Assembly (NCBI GenBank): GCA_028728195.1
Contig: JAQYUY010000116.1
Span: 1-37,810, forward strand
DNA length: 37,810 nt
DNA from: Endozoicomonas sp. (ex Botrylloides leachii)
GTDB lineage: Bacteria > Pseudomonadota > Gammaproteobacteria > Pseudomonadales > Endozoicomonadaceae
Reading direction: 5' to 3'
The notes below the pieces were generated by a model. That model searched no databases. It saw nothing but the letters and a program-made list of their open reading frames with translations, and had not been told where the DNA came from. Numbering within the stretch: the stretch's first letter is position 1; each line of letters opens with the position of its first letter. Made by a program: the position numbers and the translations under genes. Shown piece after piece: positions 10,201 to 16,452 of the stretch.

Positions 10201-11739
10201 ATTTTTGCTGGTTAACTTGTATTGATACTCCAACTTATTGCATTTATCTTCCATTTCCGCTTTTTGTTGGTTAAGTATTTCAATCGCAGCAATTAATTCT
10301 TCATAAAATTTACGCCACTCAGGATTTCTTTGAAATTCTGCTGTATCTATATTGTTTATTTCTTGACGAATTTTTACCAGAAAATTATTGTCATATATTT
10401 TGTGTGTGTATTTTTCCTTGTGCTCTCCTTGCACTCTTGAAGCACTGCCTTCAGTTGTCTTTTGATTGACTGGATCATCTGGTAGCGTTTTTTCTTTATT
10501 CTCCCCAGTTAAATGCCCTTTTTCTGAAGTTTTATTTAAATTCCCCACCAAAAAGTTAGGCGCTATATTGTTTTTATTTAAAATACTTGGGGTAACTTGT
10601 GCAGGATCATTATCATTTTTTTTACCCTCTTCACTATTATTCGTATTGTCCCCTATAGCTCCCTTTAATTCTTTGTCTCTTGGTTTGCTGACTTCGTTAT
10701 TATTAAACAGAGCTGCATCTGAATTATCAGGTATAGCTACCTCAAGCGTGGTTTTAGTATCATTTTTTCTAACTGAATCAGCGTCTAAATCTAAACGTTC
10801 AGATTCCTTGTCTGGTGATCTCGGACTATCATTCCCTCCACTAGGCTCTATCTTGCCAGAGCTCTGCTTATCTTGTAATCCTGAAATTCCACTACCTCCA
10901 CCAGACTCTATCTTTTCAGAACTCTGCTGGTCAATACCATCTCTTGCCGATTGGTCGGCATTTTCATCTTTTATTAAAGGTTCTTCACTATCTTGAGCAC
11001 TATCACTACTCGGTGTAACAACAGGATTAGTCGATACATCCGAAGGTGATGCCCCGTTATTAACGAGGCTTCCTATAGCATAAAAATCATCCATATCACT
11101 TAGAGTATTATTGCGCGTACTAACAGTATCATTACTATCTGTTTCAGGTTCATCGAGACGAGCCTCTTCAATAGAGGCCATAGACAGCAGATGAGAAAAT
11201 TGAACAGCCCGTACCTGCGTATCGGTTAAGTTTATTTCTTGTAATACTGATTCATTGGAACCCAATATAGATTTAGCTTGTACTAATTGATTAGTACAAT
11301 TTTTTAATATGGATTCTCGATGATCCTCTAATTCTTTTAGTGACTCTAAATAGGCCCTGAAAATTTCTTCTGTGCAATTTTCGTCTCGTGGTACAACCGA
11401 AATCTTAACGTTCTGTTCATCTAAATAGTAGATACCCAGATCATCGCTAAACTCTTCATCTGAATCAAGCAATTGATTAGCAACCTGAAGCTGAAACTGG
11501 CAGTTCTGATAGTGCTCAATAGGCGATTCATGAACCGAAATATTACGTTGATACAGTTTAGTTTCTATACCTGTTTTTTCCCCATACTCATGACCATTAT
11601 CATGTCGTTCACCTTCAACTGGGGTAACATGTTTATCACTATATCGCCCTGATTTTTTAGCCTTGCTATCTGTAGGTGATATATTTCCACTAGCAGAGCT
11701 AGTTCTGTCGCCGTGTATGTTATTCGATCCGTCAGGCAT
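4288..11739 (-). CDS. giant 2483-residue protein with SF2-helicase-like core
   Basis: The N-terminal ~450 residues are rich in Ser, Asp, Asn and Glu and probably disordered, with an imperfect 20-residue tandem repeat (QSSEKIESGGG / QSSGKIEPSGG). Residues ~460-660 are predicted coiled coil (Glu/Lys/Gln-rich). A nucleotide-binding core follows: Walker A GTGWGKST near residues 1528-1535, MMFVDEWD (motif II) near 1685, LLSATTG (motif III-like SAT) near 1742, and QQLGRMRHD (motif VI-like) near 1930. The order and spacing match a superfamily 2 helicase/translocase-type ATPase. The last ~500 residues are again coiled coil. No signal peptide or membrane segment is seen. GGAAGG precedes the ATG by 8 bases. 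It is intact despite its size. Function is not assigned; an NTP-driven protein, possibly an effector, is the most that can be said. Confidence 0.85.
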   Translation of the reverse strand: MPDGSNNIHGDRTSSASGNISPTDSKAKKSGRYSDKHVTPVEGERHDNGHEYGEKTGIETKLYQRNISVHESPIEHYQNCQFQLQVANQLLDSDEEFSDDLGIYYLDEQNVKISVVPRDENCTEEIFRAYLESLKELEDHRESILKNCTNQLVQAKSILGSNESVLQEINLTDTQVRAVQFSHLLSMASIEEARLDEPETDSNDTVSTRNNTLSDMDDFYAIGSLVNNGASPSDVSTNPVVTPSSDSAQDSEEPLIKDENADQSARDGIDQQSSEKIESGGGSGISGLQDKQSSGKIEPSGGNDSPRSPDKESERLDLDADSVRKNDTKTTLEVAIPDNSDAALFNNNEVSKPRDKELKGAIGDNTNNSEEGKKNDNDPAQVTPSILNKNNIAPNFLVGNLNKTSEKGHLTGENKEKTLPDDPVNQKTTEGSASRVQGEHKEKYTHKIYDNNFLVKIRQEINNIDTAEFQRNPEWRKFYEELIAAIEILNQQKAEMEDKCNKLEYQYKLTSKNYTRTPPDNSDEQEQAIKLRLPYIKKVEELARTFDEKAKNIDPFPESYEYIKQHFNNEIEVLKEINQYNEKSIALIKSKFNETSMEDIGLPVGDINDQIKKIPLQAKPDGRLVDIIEAIKEQRNKNGSMKAGINKGVNNIIKGIIDTSESHAHDTSERIIKGSRASRLVQATAACLLHNAQQDMSNIVASAPMEAENEIRKIRDQYQMALKQLYPKHWGTNSLGARGGQISYATYQHINQSVVQSIKQLDEVTRAFRVNKTEDKDLSAQDIAETITYAFSDKNQDDLASIRHKLAGQDNSLLSNEELQNITALINKDDDFCEGLVAAFSSLQETFAVDLSLGNTYQQRAEAAMRMLRVNHQLTDALSTPDVLAAIIQDVSQPDSKLMPHFINRYGGTDRTKNNELRSIKIIKQAINFLNQEETKHSDKVLKNRTVRECFREGAFYEKDTASLGNQAKLTAGKQLLNTFLNGCNQSSVIVVPQTQEQHINTGILIKGRPIIFSGEPLSAELLGSRWAIDPGFIIDDHPDIQVPFESKDGNSRDWIPIKDSQSGKTAILAMSKQAGRESTPLLYEIDTNNQWRCIPLASSGKPEEDDDEELQGTLFAMAACHCYEQEEPLQALASRAQHLSNKKYGDDNQGKKQAIKVAFERLKRGSNQWMRGCSANDIDLLIERIGTAAPSQQAYYLRDITGTVDVSHRMESTNIKMPIAFEIKAQKKHADADKAVGSGINDINAEKLSSDIGTFHLPPSYYVGTSCMIEGLREVYKEHGSMKEIIDQLENNINEYGNQASAPSLHAFQGCIVDVAIFGTAESLDSAKNALKTVIAKSRRHTALLFQEREQNRETIQELLDKTKGAINTNLFEHAVLLFERNQIPSGLSNDDQDRYIQSMANYLLLNNAYQVEYQQLDRKEDLLKGLEALDLCRIDKNRDEFVQAVKQWNLEMAIVAEQQWTIDNQLNSYQNTPLDSQTLARLAFECRAKTVLRSNQVDEVKEALDTITQAMKSDDTQGMQRVSQKGTGWGKSTVVKMLADHACAQLVDLDEATAETRSVLVIAPKSNQAELDIALGQYFRQGGKEYRRLDMSQYTGYEWWTNQVLDEIHNTLLGLPSDIALDERQKFIKTTDRAPVGASIEDIQVLLHLRKALSANASTLEDQKTVEKLNRICDLLRESMMFVDEWDSALMPPLPSMLDDMAETINKSLGGLPSQYQANADSINTAQSSFILGAKRKHLLSATTGSAYLLLQATGEVDPTKASEVSHLSLQESTIRALRWVAEAEILFCDEGEQFEPTIAEQIVKQVGADQGVIYLDAQNEKSSSQLAEKIRPALAKARGHNRTTTLFYNDHKHIQKLSVNANDEEQKKPLTKVEEKIARQNGAKGFDTVLSQRESIGTDCPQNSDTPLIHVGFLAQEGGRLDYTAQQLGRMRHDQPTKKQRKMMVVKAEELSRLTKHSNLRVSNRAKKAQACRSEQKREEHLLFDTLQKSFQNIEPFTKLLTAQLDFPVSGRDEEALNQALDTALDKMVEEWSNHFSLTPESQSAIKSFKRAQFNTERAIRELMFEMLAVRDRSTVTESFEHKLEQTSKLALAENLLAEEQHHLDVIGKSKTKQLYEKLKEEISVSITEKLKDKGDDYANEKAEYIAAKIANETESLLKQVVRPPLSFNPDEALNHLKSTSFTAQQVDDAIQNQCKEENSLRHSIEPSIATDYHNSLDSYKSELNNQLEKMNEAIDQLGNAITNKEISVDHHRITKGKGKDILSLRKRIMQYKSDINSNSIDDHLHLKRIKNLRKDMVSFFDKIFIDTTKNTNLSQKEFADKMAEILRLIIECGSYDHPHTTGESCIGKRGPYGIVIYSLSNKDKKPLPLIETEKNTIYPEKINCQLSMSTMKSLTNNGFSSDSRLKNSHDIYAKAKKEYDTIKGIDIAIQQKVISSITETGNEVKHEMSQVCTGKRAKEIELLLAEEKKRAQLKQAIAK
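10809..10929 (-). repeat. two-copy 60-bp tandem repeat inside the giant gene
   Basis: Two adjacent 60-bp units (about 10810-10869 and 10870-10929) encode QQSSEKIESGGGSGISGLQD and KQSSGKIEPSGGNDSPRSPD. They lie in the Ser/Gly/Asp-rich N-terminal part and look like an expanded linker. Confidence 0.65.
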
Positions 11740-11814
11740 TACGCTAACCTTCCACTATTTTATTCCCAATTAATGGAGGGGTTATCGGCAAAAGAAATAC
11801 ATTCATGATAAGGT

Positions 11815-11828
11815 ACTGTTTTAACAGT
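11815..11828. promoter_or_regulatory. palindrome ACTGTTTTAACAGT between hmuV and the giant gene
   Basis: Six-base arms ACTGTT and AACAGT flank a TT centre, in the 115-bp gap between the end of hmuV and the start of the giant gene (both on -). It could be an operator for the giant gene or a short terminator stem for the heme operon, though no T-run follows it on the minus strand. It is not a LexA site: LexA half-sites are separated by eight bases, here by four. Confidence 0.3.
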
Positions 11829-11854
11829 CGACTTACTCTGCATTTCGCACTTGC

Positions 11855-12640
11855 CTAAACATTAATAATCAACGGGCATGATTTAGATGGGTGCTCTAGC
11901 ACATGAACTTCAATAGAAAAAATAGATAATAGATTATCGGGTATTAATACCTCATAAGGTGTGCCTTGCACGGCAATTGCACCCTGATTAAGTATTACTA
12001 TTCGATCAGAGTACCGTGATGCAAGATTTAGATCATGCAGAATAATAAGAATGCCCATACCTGCATCAGCTTGGGCTCTTGCTATTTGCAATACCTGCTG
12101 TTGGTGTGCCGGATCAAGGGCTGATGTCGGTTCATCTAGCAATAGATAACGCGACCCCAGAGAGGAGTCATCCCAAAGTTGACTAAGCACCCGGGCCAAA
12201 TGAACGCGTTGTTTTTCTCCAGCAGATAACGTCGTGTACAGTCGAGCCCGCAAGTCCCAGCAATCAACCTTCTTTAATGCTTGGCACATAACCAAGCGGT
12301 TATGCGCTCGACTACTGCTGCAAGGCGTTCTGCCCAGTAGTACTGTTTCTTCTACTGTAAAGGGAAAATTAAGCGACGATGACTGAGGTAAAACGGCCAA
12401 CATTAACGCTTTATCTTCCCGACGCCAATGATGCCGGCCATTTAAGATAATATTACCAGTACTGAGCGCTTGCTCATGGGTGATTGTTTTCATTAAGGTA
12501 CTTTTACCCGCGCCATTAGGCCCCAGTATCGAAACAACTTCACCGGGTCTAATGGTCAGATTGACAGCATCTAGCAAAATATTATTCTGAATGTGAACAC
12601 TAACATTATGAAGCTCAAGCGTATTTTTTTTCTTGAACAT
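11855..12640 (-). CDS. hmuV: heme ABC transporter ATP-binding protein HmuV
   Basis: HmuV hydrolyses ATP on the cytoplasmic face to drive heme import through HmuU. The 261 residues show every ABC element: Walker A GPNGAGKST near residues 39-47, Q-loop in LAVLPQSSS, signature LSAGEKQRVHLARVL, Walker B RYLLLDEPTSALD and the switch His in ILHDLN. The start LELHNVSVHIQNNILLDAVN and the position directly after a FecCD permease with TonB/ExbBD upstream favour heme over ferrichrome or B12. Its ATG follows the hmuU stop after one base, so the two are coupled. Substrate assignment rests on context. Confidence 0.88.
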   Translation of the reverse strand: MFKKKNTLELHNVSVHIQNNILLDAVNLTIRPGEVVSILGPNGAGKSTLMKTITHEQALSTGNIILNGRHHWRREDKALMLAVLPQSSSLNFPFTVEETVLLGRTPCSSSRAHNRLVMCQALKKVDCWDLRARLYTTLSAGEKQRVHLARVLSQLWDDSSLGSRYLLLDEPTSALDPAHQQQVLQIARAQADAGMGILIILHDLNLASRYSDRIVILNQGAIAVQGTPYEVLIPDNLLSIFSIEVHVLEHPSKSCPLIINV

Positions 12641-12641
12641 A

Positions 12642-13691
12642 TCAACTTATCCGTTGACGCTGCTGCCAAAGTATAACCATAAAGAAAGGTGCCCCCATTA
12701 AGGAGGTCACAATACCAATAGGCAACTCTGCTGGTGCAATAAGGGTTCTCGACAACATATCCGCACACACTAATAATAAACCACCGAGTATGGTTGAGGC
12801 TGGCAATAGAATACGATGATCTGGACCCACAATTAAGCGAATCAAGTGAGGCACAACCAACCCAACAAAACTGATAATACCACTAACAGAAACGGACACG
12901 CCGACTGCAAGAGCAGATAAAGTGATTAGTTGAAATTTGACTCGTTGGATATTAACACCCAAGTGGCGTGCCTCTGATTCACCTAACAGCAGTACGTTAA
13001 TAACTTGAGCATATCGACAAAGCAGTAAACTGGCCGGTAACAGCGTAACAGTACAGATCAATACCATATCCCAAGTAGCACTATCCATGCTACCCATCTG
13101 CCAGTAAGTCAAAGAGCGCAGGGTTGCATCATCGGCAATATACGATAAAAAACCAATGCATGCTCCAGCCAGCGCATTAATCGCAAGCCCCGCTAATAGC
13201 ATAGTGGTAACAGAAGTGCCATTACCGGTAGTGCCAATACGATAGATAAGCCCTGTCGTGGTGATGCCACCAATAAAGGCCATTAATGGCACTTCAATAT
13301 TATGCAGTAGCCCATGTGCTACCATAGTAAACGGTATGGCGCCTAAAACAATTGAAACACTTGCACCCAAAGCTGAGCCGCTGGCAACCCCAATAATACT
13401 GGGATCAGCTAGCGGGTTACGAAACAGCCCTTGCATCGCTGCGCCTGCCACCGCCAGAGCACCGCCTACCATAAAACCCACCAAGGTTCTTGGCAGTCTG
13501 ATCGATTCAATAATCAGTCGCAGCTTATCGTCAGGCGATGCATCCACCAAGCCACTATCATGAAGTAAGATAGATGCAATCTCTGCCGGCCTAATTGACA
13601 CAGGACCTGTGCCTAGTGAAAGTATTAAGATAATAGGCACCAAAGCGACAAGCGTTGTCAGTAAAACGAGGGCGCAATGCCTACGAGTCAT
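12642..13691 (-). CDS. hmuU: heme ABC transporter permease HmuU (FecCD family)
   Basis: This inner-membrane permease (349 residues, about ten hydrophobic segments) forms the heme channel as a dimer. Family hallmarks are LRLPRTLVGFMVGGALAVAG, GLFRNPLADPSIIGVASGSA, and VSGIISFVGLVVPHLIRL with the downstream GPDHRILLPAS, all typical of FecCD/BtuC proteins. The GLVVPH region contacts the ATPase. The ATG at 13691 lies inside the end of the small upstream ORF (overlap of 11 bases), suggesting coupled translation. Normally hmuT, the periplasmic heme-binding partner, would be the upstream neighbour; it is missing here. Confidence 0.88.
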   Translation of the reverse strand: MTRRHCALVLLTTLVALVPIILILSLGTGPVSIRPAEIASILLHDSGLVDASPDDKLRLIIESIRLPRTLVGFMVGGALAVAGAAMQGLFRNPLADPSIIGVASGSALGASVSIVLGAIPFTMVAHGLLHNIEVPLMAFIGGITTTGLIYRIGTTGNGTSVTTMLLAGLAINALAGACIGFLSYIADDATLRSLTYWQMGSMDSATWDMVLICTVTLLPASLLLCRYAQVINVLLLGESEARHLGVNIQRVKFQLITLSALAVGVSVSVSGIISFVGLVVPHLIRLIVGPDHRILLPASTILGGLLLVCADMLSRTLIAPAELPIGIVTSLMGAPFFMVILWQQRQRIS

Positions 13692-13794
13692 AGTTAATCA
13701 ACGCTGGCTTATCGAGTAAGGGCCATTTATTTGAAAAGTGAAATCGGTAGAAAATAATCAGAATATGAGCACCCATACTCATATTTTTATTCAT
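13681..13794 (-). CDS. 37-residue ORF filling the hmuT position
   Basis: A 38-codon frame starts at an ATG (13794-13792) that overlaps the exbD stop in an ATGA, and stops at TAG (13683-13681) inside the first codons of hmuU. It reads MNKNMSMGAHILIIF at the start and WPLLDKPALINYDS at the end, with a short hydrophobic patch. I recognise no family; it is not HemP. Overlaps at both ends are what the full hmuT gene would show in a tonB-exbBD-hmuTUV operon, so it may be the in-frame leftover of an hmuT deletion, or a genuine small protein that keeps translation running into hmuU. Coding is inferred from the overlaps only. Confidence 0.4.
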   Translation of the reverse strand: MNKNMSMGAHILIIFYRFHFSNKWPLLDKPALINYDS

Positions 13795-14219
13795 GAGGGT
13801 ATGTCCTTCATTAATACCTGTGCCGCCTTTATTTTGTGCTGCCCAAGAAACATCATCAACTTAACCAAATGCCCCAGTGGAGCTGTTTTATCTCCTGCAA
13901 TCAGTACCGTTACATCCGGCTTATCTTTAACCTGTTTAAGCAAACTTTGACTAAAAACTGCCCAACTATCAAATCGCTTTTTACTGATAGCCCAAGGACT
14001 GCCCTCTGCTAGAATACTGACCGTCAGAGTTTTTGGCTGCTGAGCTACCATAGCTTCTGCCTGTGTTGCTTGCGGTAACTTTACTGGAATGCTCAGTGTT
14101 TGCACATTCGCTGTAAAAAGTAAAAATATCATCACAATAAACACAACATCTAACAAAGGTGTCAGGTCTGGCAATGGTAGTGATGCATTGGTTTCTTCTA
14201 GGCTGCGTAAACGAATCAT
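13791..14219 (-). CDS. exbD: biopolymer transporter ExbD
   Basis: ExbD is the single-pass inner-membrane partner of ExbB that uses the proton gradient to energise TonB. The 142 residues have a short cytoplasmic start, then LPLPDLTPLLDVVFIVMIFL, the membrane helix with the essential Asp (LLDVVF), and a periplasmic domain including VTVLIAGDKTAPLGHLVKLM. Its start overlaps the exbB stop by four bases (ATGA) and its stop overlaps the next small ORF, so it sits mid-operon. Confidence 0.93.
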   Translation of the reverse strand: MIRLRSLEETNASLPLPDLTPLLDVVFIVMIFLLFTANVQTLSIPVKLPQATQAEAMVAQQPKTLTVSILAEGSPWAISKKRFDSWAVFSQSLLKQVKDKPDVTVLIAGDKTAPLGHLVKLMMFLGQHKIKAAQVLMKDIPS

Positions 14220-14920
14220 ACCAGTATAGCCTCAGCCTTGCTTTTGAGCGGCGGTTTATCGGCTGGATTCTCTTTAACAATAAAGCCATTGCTATCTATA
14301 TCCATACCTTCTAAAAGTAAGTTGGTATGATTAAGCGCGATTTCTAATTGGCCCACATAATGGCTAGCCCACACTCCTAAGCCATGAGCGCCTGCCAGCG
14401 CAGGAATGGCAATAAACAAGCCAAAGGCTGTTGTATACATAGCTTCCCATAATCCTCCAGCGAGCACATCAGGTGTTACAGGGCCTGCGGTTGCAGCTAT
14501 GCCTTGAAACATATGGATCAAACCCAATACGGTACCCAGCAAACCAAACATAGGCGACAAAATACCAATGAGCATTAAAGGCTTTAACCAACACTGAAGA
14601 GCTTGCTGCTGTTTTAACAGCCATAACCCTGCAATTTCTTCTCGCATTGCTTTATTGTTATTGCTATGACTGAGCAAAACAGCAATACCCTGCTGAATGC
14701 CTTTTCTTCTACTTAGGTCTTTGGATAAGTTACGCTGCTGACTCTCATTACACCTACATGTTTGTACCGCTTCAAAGAGTGACTGCAGTCTGTTCTTTTT
14801 TATTGAAGGTAGCATGGCATAGGTGGCTAAACGTTCGAGCAATATAGCCAGTCCTAAGCAAGATAAAATAATCAGCGGCCATGCCATTGCCCCCAGAGAA
14901 GCTAATTGTTCAGTTAACAT
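14216..14920 (-). CDS. exbB: MotA/TolQ/ExbB proton channel protein ExbB
   Basis: ExbB forms the pentameric inner-membrane proton channel scaffold of the TonB motor. The 234 residues show an N-terminal helix (AWPLIILSCLGLAILLERLA), a cytoplasmic loop, and the two conserved helices, LSPMFGLLGTVLGLIHMFQG and LWEAMYTTAFGLFIAIPALA, with the family's GLLGTVxGxIxxF and TTAxGLxxAIP motifs. It starts 17 bp after tonB and overlaps exbD by four bases. Context with hmuUV suggests service to heme import, though TonB motors are often shared. Confidence 0.93.
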   Translation of the reverse strand: MLTEQLASLGAMAWPLIILSCLGLAILLERLATYAMLPSIKKNRLQSLFEAVQTCRCNESQQRNLSKDLSRRKGIQQGIAVLLSHSNNNKAMREEIAGLWLLKQQQALQCWLKPLMLIGILSPMFGLLGTVLGLIHMFQGIAATAGPVTPDVLAGGLWEAMYTTAFGLFIAIPALAGAHGLGVWASHYVGQLEIALNHTNLLLEGMDIDSNGFIVKENPADKPPLKSKAEAILV

Positions 14921-14937
14921 ATCTTAATGATCTCTAT

Positions 14938-15645
14938 TTAGCTAAGTTGGAATTTTACCGGCAAGTTTAGCCATGATTTAACCTGTCGCCCATCTACCTG
15001 CTTTGGCTTGAAAATCCATTGCTTGGCAGCCTCAACGGCTGACTCATCCATTTGTTTAAATCCTGATGACTCTTTAATATCCACCCGTATAACAAGACCT
15101 TGTTCATTCACTAAAAGCTTAAGTAAAACTCTGCCTTCTATATTCCGCCGCTGATAACGCATTGGGTATATGGGGCTTACTTTTTTAATGGCATCGGCTT
15201 GACTTGTTTCAACAGGTTCATCACTCACCCCCGTTACTTCACTTTTCTTTAACGCGGCTCTAACACTCGCCGGCTGTTGCGATATATTTTTATCCCTCAC
15301 TCGCTTTCTTTGCTCTTCCTGCTTAGTCATAGCTTGCTTTGGTGGCTGATTTTTTTCTATGGCCTTGGCAGGAGTAGGCTCTGATTTGGATAGCAGATTA
15401 TTAGATTGTTTCTTTGGCACCTTTTCAGGCTGCGGCAAAGAAGCAGGCTTCATTTGTTGTTTTGTTATTGATGCCGGATTAGCAACGGTTGAAAATGTTA
15501 AACTAACCGGTGCTTGGATACTGCCATCATGAACCGTTATAGGCATTCTTTCCTGACGGCTAAGGTATGCAATAACACTTAAATGGAGCAATACAGAAAC
15601 AAACAAGGCTAAAAATAATCGCGGCATGTTACTAATACCAATCAT
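14938..15645 (-). CDS. tonB: energy transducer TonB
   Basis: TonB spans the periplasm and pulls on outer-membrane receptors. The 235 residues have an N-terminal membrane anchor with the SxxxH-type pattern (SVLLHLSVIAYLS), a Pro/Lys/Gln-rich periplasmic linker, and a standard C-terminal domain: SPIYPMRYQRRNIEGRVLL, then VDIKESSGFKQMDESAVEAA and the end QWIFKPK...PVKFQLS. The ATG at 15645 is taken; Met7 is an alternative. The first codon abuts a diverged copy of a dispersed repeat (15643-15780), so its ribosome binding site falls within the repeat. It heads the tonB-exbBD-hmuUV operon. No TonB-dependent receptor gene is in the window. Confidence 0.92.
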   Translation of the reverse strand: MIGISNMPRLFLALFVSVLLHLSVIAYLSRQERMPITVHDGSIQAPVSLTFSTVANPASITKQQMKPASLPQPEKVPKKQSNNLLSKSEPTPAKAIEKNQPPKQAMTKQEEQRKRVRDKNISQQPASVRAALKKSEVTGVSDEPVETSQADAIKKVSPIYPMRYQRRNIEGRVLLKLLVNEQGLVIRVDIKESSGFKQMDESAVEAAKQWIFKPKQVDGRQVKSWLNLPVKFQLS

Positions 15646-15780
15646 CTTTTCTAACTACGCGATTGCGCTGACCACCCGGACACCAGCACTGCGTTAACAT
15701 GCTTCGCAATAGCCCTGTTATTACTTACTATTCGTGCTTGCTCTAGAGTCCAACTGCCCATGCTCATTGCGGTAGTTAGA
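15643..15780. repeat. dispersed repeat, copy 1 (upstream of tonB)
   Basis: About 138 bp from atcttttctaacta to gcggtagttag aligns along its length with 37314-37455. The best-kept blocks are TTTTCTAACTA, ATTGCGCTG, CGCAATAGCC and CTGCCCAT. ATTGCG and CGCAAT form the inner part of an inverted repeat that is longer in copy 2. No reading frame is conserved. It lies directly against the tonB start codon. Confidence 0.7.
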
Positions 15781-16452
15781 AAACACGATTTGTATAATAC
15801 CTTTTTTAGCATAACAGGACTTAATCAATCTCAACGCAATGTATATGACAACAAAATAAGCTATCAACGTTAGCTGAACTGCATTATTTTACATATCTAT
15901 TTTGGATGTAGAGACTACTGCAAGCACGAAGATGAATCAATAATTAGAACGATAATAGTTTGCATTTATTCGTTTATATCTTCTTAAATAAGATGTCCTA
16001 TTAGCATCCGAGCACCACAGCATCAACCGGTATTGAGTGGTGAATAATGGATTTTCTTGTCACGATAGCACACGATAAAAAAGCGATTTACCTGAATTGA
16101 TCTGTCCAGTTGATAAGAGTAGACCCAACATATATGCTGTATCGGGTGTCAATAAGGAGCCAAAAGAAGAAAAGAGCAAACGATTGGATAATCATCCTGC
16201 TACACACTAACATCTGTTTTCACACGGTTATTTTGGTTCTAATGTCTCATATATTACAGCCAATGACATTATACTTTTGTTATGACAGACTCAGCCGCTT
16301 ACTTCTAGATAACACACACATCGATGCATCATAGAAATATCACAGGGTTAACTCACTACCAAACACGGTTTATTATTCAATTCCGCTTGAGAAACTTATC
16401 ACTGATGAGTACCGTGCGTTATTGGTAAGTTGCTATCTGGACATTGGGGACT
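15781..16452. other. divergent intergenic region between tonB and mutY
   Basis: About 670 bp beyond the repeat carry no convincing gene. The open frame at 16110-16334 (74 codons) has no family resemblance or good ribosome binding site. A weak Fur-box-like string, GATAATAGTTTGCATTTAT at 15951-15969, matches the 19-base consensus at only about 11 positions and is 300 bp from tonB. Promoters for both directions must lie here, but none stands out. Confidence 0.5.

Noticed and set aside
10466-10996. 176-codon open frame opposite the giant gene
   Set aside because: It is the reverse of the Ser/Asp-rich repetitive N-terminus of the giant protein, giving a Ser/Leu-rich shadow with no family features.
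4288-11739. Phage-defence or restriction island around the helicase-like giant
   Set aside because: No methylase, nuclease, integrase, tRNA attachment site or other defence gene is adjacent; the neighbours are a heme operon and an IS relic. A single-gene defence role remains possible but unsupported.
11815-11828. LexA-type SOS box
   Set aside because: The CTGT and ACAG half-sites are separated by four bases; LexA needs eight.
15951-15969. Possible Fur box upstream of tonB
   Set aside because: Only about 11 of 19 positions match the consensus by eye and it is roughly 300 bp from the start codon; AT-rich DNA gives such matches by chance.
16110-16334. 74-codon open frame between tonB and mutY
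   Set aside because: No family resemblance and no ribosome binding site. TGTCCAGTTGATAAGAG nearby looked faintly like an IS3 end, but no transposase remnant accompanies it.
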